Source: JBBDWK01 sp040902885
Lineage (GTDB): Bacteria; Acidobacteriota; Terriglobia; Bryobacterales; Bryobacteraceae
Length of the DNA stretch: 64,000 nt
Direction of reading: 5' to 3'
Assembly: GCA_040902885.1 (NCBI GenBank)
Contig: JBBDWK010000046.1
Coordinates: forward strand, 76,890 to 140,889
Position numbers and translations under genes: made by a program. Each line of letters opens with the position of its first letter. Position 1 is the stretch's first letter. The notes under the pieces are model-generated. The model had not been told where the DNA came from. It saw only the letters and a program-made list of their open reading frames with translations, and did no database searches. Below, piece by piece: positions 61,039 to 64,000 of this stretch.

Positions 61039-63894
61039 CTAGTTGATGTAAACGAACTCGTTCGCGTTCAGCATGACGTGGGACAGGTCTACCAGGGCTG
61101 CCTGTTCGACGTCCTGCTCTGAATTTGCCGCAGCCGTCCGAAACTCACGCTGCTTCCGGATGAACGCGAGCTGGCCAGCCAATTCGGAGGGGCCCGGCTC
61201 GCGACTGAGCGCGATCCGGTACAGCGTTTTGATCTGAGCTGCCGGGTCGTTGCTGCCTGCCTCACGCATTACCCGTTCCGCCAGATAGCGCGCTTGAAGG
61301 AGGACGAACTCATTGTTCAGCAGCGTCAGCGCCTGCGTCGGCACCGTGGTGATATTTCGCTTTTCGGTGGTGACGTTCTGATCCGGTTGATCGTGAACGT
61401 CAAACATCGGAAACTTCATGCCCCGCTTCCAGTAGGAGTAGACGCTACGCCGCCACGTCGCCGGCTCTTCTTTCGTAAGAATCCATTTGCCCTGCCGGTA
61501 GCCTTCCCGTACCCGCTGCGGCAGTGAGGGGAAGAATGGCGTACCGCCGGCTTCCAGGTTGATCTGCCCGCTGGCCGACAGGATGATGTCACGGATAATC
61601 TCTCCTTCCAGCCGCCGTACCGGGTACCGCCACAGGAATTTGTTGTCGGGATCCTTTTCGGCGTTTTGGGCGTTATAGAAAGCCGATCCCATCTTATAAG
61701 TCTCGGAATTCATAATCACGCGATGCATCTGCTTTATGCTCCAACCCCGACTCACGAATTCCGTGGCCAACCAGTCCAGCAGTTCCGGGTGGGAGGGCGC
61801 CACGCCCATCTTTCCAAAGCTGCCTGGCGTGGCCACGATCCCGTCGCCGAAGTGCCAGTACCAGATGCGATTGACGATGACACGAGCTGTCAGCGGGTTC
61901 TCCGGAGAAGCGATCCATTCCGCCAGGGCCCGGCGCCGTCCGCTGGTTACAAAGTCGTCGCGCTGAGGTGGCTTCGCTACGGGGATTGAAGTTCCCTTCG
62001 CCAGCACGGTCAAGTACCCGGGCTTCACCACGGCGGCCTTGTTGTCATCCTCGACCACGAGTCCATTGGCCCCAAAGCGTATCCACGGCACTTCGTACTT
62101 GGCGCCCGGTTCCGGCAGGAAAGAAGTCCCAAGGTCGGGGTAGTCGGGCCGATACGTCTTGCCGGGAGAGGGTTCATCGCCGGGGCCGTCTGGGGCCAGG
62201 CGATAGTCGCCATCCCGAATGCCTTCCACCGCAGGCGGCGTAGGAGGCATTTGTTTTTCGAGCGCGGCAATCTTTTCGAGCAGCTCGGCGCGGCGTTGGT
62301 GATCCGACTCGCTGACTTTTATTGAGTTGCCCCCGCCGGCCCGGCGCCTGGCGCCTCCGTATCGGGGACCTTCAACCAGATTTGGCGGCCTCTGCCCGGC
62401 GGTCGTGATCAATGCCAGCGCCGGATCCTCGCCCATATAGTTGGGGTCGCCATCGCCGCTGCTGCCGCGTTCGAACTGAGCAGCCAGTAGCTTTTGGCCC
62501 GCCGTCCGCTGCTCGACTGGCGTCTTGATGGCCGCCTGGACTTCTTCCGGCAGCCTATTCAGATTAGCTTCAAACTGCACTCTTCGATACGGCGCCTCGA
62601 TGCGCGAGACTTCCTTTTTCAGGGGTTCGAGGGCCGAGATAACTTCCCGGGTTTTGCGCTCCCATTCCCGAGCCTGCTCTTTTGGCATGAGCGGATGGTC
62701 GTAGTTCACGAAGCCGAAGAACATCGCCACGGACCGGTAATAATCCATCCGCGTGACCGGATCGAACTTGTGGTCGTGGCAGCGCGCACAGTGGACGGAC
62801 AGACCCATGAAGCCCTGAAAGGTCGTCCGGACGATGTCGTCGAGGTAATCGTAGCGATAGAAAGGATTGTCCTTCTCGCGAAAGCGCACGCGCGGACCGA
62901 TGCGGTAGAAGGCGGTGGCGGTGACGCTATCGTACGTGGGCTCGTCCAGTTCATCGCCGGCGAGTTGCTCGATGAGGAACCTGTTATAAGGCTTATCTTC
63001 GTTCAGCGACTTGATAACGTAGTCACGGTACCGCCATGCTGTGGCCAGATCGCGATCATGCTCAAAACCCGAGCTATCCGCGTACCGAACTACGTCGAGC
63101 CAATATCGCCCCCAGCGCTCCCCGTAGTGCGGCGAGGCCAGGAGCTTCTCGATCAGATCCTCGTATGCCTTGGGAGAGGAATCCCGCACGAACGCATCTA
63201 CTTCCGCAGGGGCCGGCAGCAACCCGATCAGGTCCAGGTAAGCGCGACGGATCAGCATGGCGCGATCGGCTGGCGGCGCCGGCGTCAGACCCTTTGCGTC
63301 CATTGCGGACTTTATGAAGGCGTCGATCGGGTTCTTCGTCCAGCGCGTGTCGCTCATCTTCGGAAGGGAATGCCGCACGGGCTTTCGAAACGCCCACCAC
63401 TGCCGGTCCTGCTCAGTGATGGCTTTTTCTCTATAGTCGCTGCCATAGCCGGAGCTAGCTTGCTGCTTGCCCTGCGCCGTGGTCCCGGTACCCCAATTCG
63501 CTCCCTGATTGATCCAGTCCTTCAGAATGGCGACTTCAGGCTCGGTGAGCGCGGGTACCGGCGGCATCGGCATCTTTGGACCTACTTTTCCCGTCACGCG
63601 ATGAATCAGCAGACTTTGGTCCGCATGGCCCGGGGTGAACGCCGGACCTTTGTCGCCGCCCTTCAGCATCGACTCGCGCGTACGCAGGTCCAGGTTTGCC
63701 ATCTTGAGCGTTTCGCCATGACATTGCAGGCACTTGCTCTCAAAGATGGGCAGTATGTCCTTCTCCGCAACGTGAGCTTTCTGAGCGGTTAGACGTGAAG
63801 TTTGCGTGACACCGACGGCGAGGAGGGCCACTCCCGTGATCAACCTTGCCAACCACACTACAGGTCTGAGCTTCCGCGAGATCTCAACTCTCAT
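61039..63894 (-). CDS. PSD1 cytochrome-type DUF1549/DUF1553 protein
   Basis: From ATG 63894 the product is 951 aa with an N-terminal membrane anchor or signal (about residues 15-35). The heme-binding motif CLQCHG follows in the PSD1-type cytochrome domain, then DUF1549 with HDRDLATAWRYRDYV and VHCARCHDHKFDPV (a second CxxCH), and DUF1553 toward the C-terminus with ENPLTARVIVNRIWYWHFGD. A Gly/Arg-rich insert near residue 520 separates domains. It is the upstream gene of the pair with DUF1501. Confidence 0.93.
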   Translation of the reverse strand: MRVEISRKLRPVVWLARLITGVALLAVGVTQTSRLTAQKAHVAEKDILPIFESKCLQCHGETLKMANLDLRTRESMLKGGDKGPAFTPGHADQSLLIHRVTGKVGPKMPMPPVPALTEPEVAILKDWINQGANWGTGTTAQGKQQASSGYGSDYREKAITEQDRQWWAFRKPVRHSLPKMSDTRWTKNPIDAFIKSAMDAKGLTPAPPADRAMLIRRAYLDLIGLLPAPAEVDAFVRDSSPKAYEDLIEKLLASPHYGERWGRYWLDVVRYADSSGFEHDRDLATAWRYRDYVIKSLNEDKPYNRFLIEQLAGDELDEPTYDSVTATAFYRIGPRVRFREKDNPFYRYDYLDDIVRTTFQGFMGLSVHCARCHDHKFDPVTRMDYYRSVAMFFGFVNYDHPLMPKEQAREWERKTREVISALEPLKKEVSRIEAPYRRVQFEANLNRLPEEVQAAIKTPVEQRTAGQKLLAAQFERGSSGDGDPNYMGEDPALALITTAGQRPPNLVEGPRYGGARRRAGGGNSIKVSESDHQRRAELLEKIAALEKQMPPTPPAVEGIRDGDYRLAPDGPGDEPSPGKTYRPDYPDLGTSFLPEPGAKYEVPWIRFGANGLVVEDDNKAAVVKPGYLTVLAKGTSIPVAKPPQRDDFVTSGRRRALAEWIASPENPLTARVIVNRIWYWHFGDGIVATPGSFGKMGVAPSHPELLDWLATEFVSRGWSIKQMHRVIMNSETYKMGSAFYNAQNAEKDPDNKFLWRYPVRRLEGEIIRDIILSASGQINLEAGGTPFFPSLPQRVREGYRQGKWILTKEEPATWRRSVYSYWKRGMKFPMFDVHDQPDQNVTTEKRNITTVPTQALTLLNNEFVLLQARYLAERVMREAGSNDPAAQIKTLYRIALSREPGPSELAGQLAFIRKQREFRTAAANSEQDVEQAALVDLSHVMLNANEFVYIN

Positions 63895-64000
63895 GGCCGA
63901 CTCATCCTTTCCAAGAACGTTCCGCATACGCTGCGAGTTACACTGACCCGATAGTAGTCTATCCTCCCAGGTCGCCGGGTTCAAGCCCCCCAAGACTTCT

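Noticed and set aside
59442..61046. 534-codon open frame antisense to the DUF1501 gene
   Set aside because: No conserved motif or ribosome binding site is visible, and the opposite strand encodes an intact DUF1501 protein with a Tat leader.
62494..63792. 432-codon open frame antisense to the DUF1549/DUF1553 gene
   Set aside because: The opposite strand carries clear CxxCH and DUF1549/DUF1553 motifs; this frame has none.

Overview
This is a high-GC (about 60%) bacterial chromosomal window from what is most probably an Acidobacteriota member, close to Bryobacterales/Solibacterales. The inference rests on family content: an 803-aa FtsX/MacB-type permease of the ADOP kind (acidobacterial duplicated orphan permease), a VWA protein of the acidobacterial TIGR03436 type, a PSD1-cytochrome/DUF1549/DUF1553 plus DUF1501 pair, PQQ-type beta-propeller proteins starting GDWPQ(W/F)RGP, sulfatase and exported sugar-phosphate-isomerase-like proteins. 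One 10-N assembly gap lies at 51485-51494. One tRNA gene (tRNA-Cys) is present. I see no CRISPR array, rRNA, prophage or intact transposase.

Layout. 1-6.2 kb: tail of an unknown gene, a REP-like hairpin, a secreted beta-propeller protein, an HDOD protein and a translationally coupled operon of lipoprotein hydrolase, natA and natB. 6.26-8.64 kb: a small accessory island carrying a DUF433/PIN-like pair and a HEPN/RES-domain toxin-like gene, bracketed by an imperfect 42-44 bp direct repeat. 8.7-15.6 kb: MBL hydrolase, a response regulator/phosphotriesterase-like/isomerase-like group, exported RidA, and recN with an FRG-domain gene. 15.6-23 kb: a plus-strand run of altronate-dehydratase-like protein, a 1470-aa GMC oxidoreductase fusion and a Tat-exported enolase-superfamily dehydratase, suggesting sugar-acid or sterol/alcohol oxidation. 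23-29.8 kb: large exported hydrolases (penicillin acylase, beta-propeller/PHP-like protein, sulfatase).

29.8-45 kb is largely housekeeping: tRNA-Cys, glycosyltransferase, YggS, two response regulators, rsmB-rpe-bamD-regulator-yajQ-hydrolase in one minus-strand run, DinB, thrC, DUF4097 plus ADOP permease, VWA protein and RluD. 45-51.4 kb: a BaeRF (Vms1/eRF1-like) protein, a small basic ORF, an exported HxH protein, then rsfS-rlmH-accD-folC-plsC-hpt. 51.5-56 kb: a compact lipoyl/sulfur module (GcvH-like protein, cysteine desulfurase and a divergent short lipoate ligase), an NAD-dependent epimerase and inositol-phosphate synthase. 56-64 kb: LytTR regulator, a second beta-propeller protein whose 5' end is joined to a DUF433 stub, a nitrilase-family amidase and the DUF1501/PSD1 pair.

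The most notable points are the internally duplicated GMC fusion, the GcvH/NifS/LplA cluster without glycine-cleavage genes, the repeat-bracketed toxin island, the hairpin repeat that coincides with the assembly gap, and several start codons placed 7-9 nt after a perfect TATAAT, which suggests leaderless transcripts. All function calls are made by reading motifs; no database search was run.
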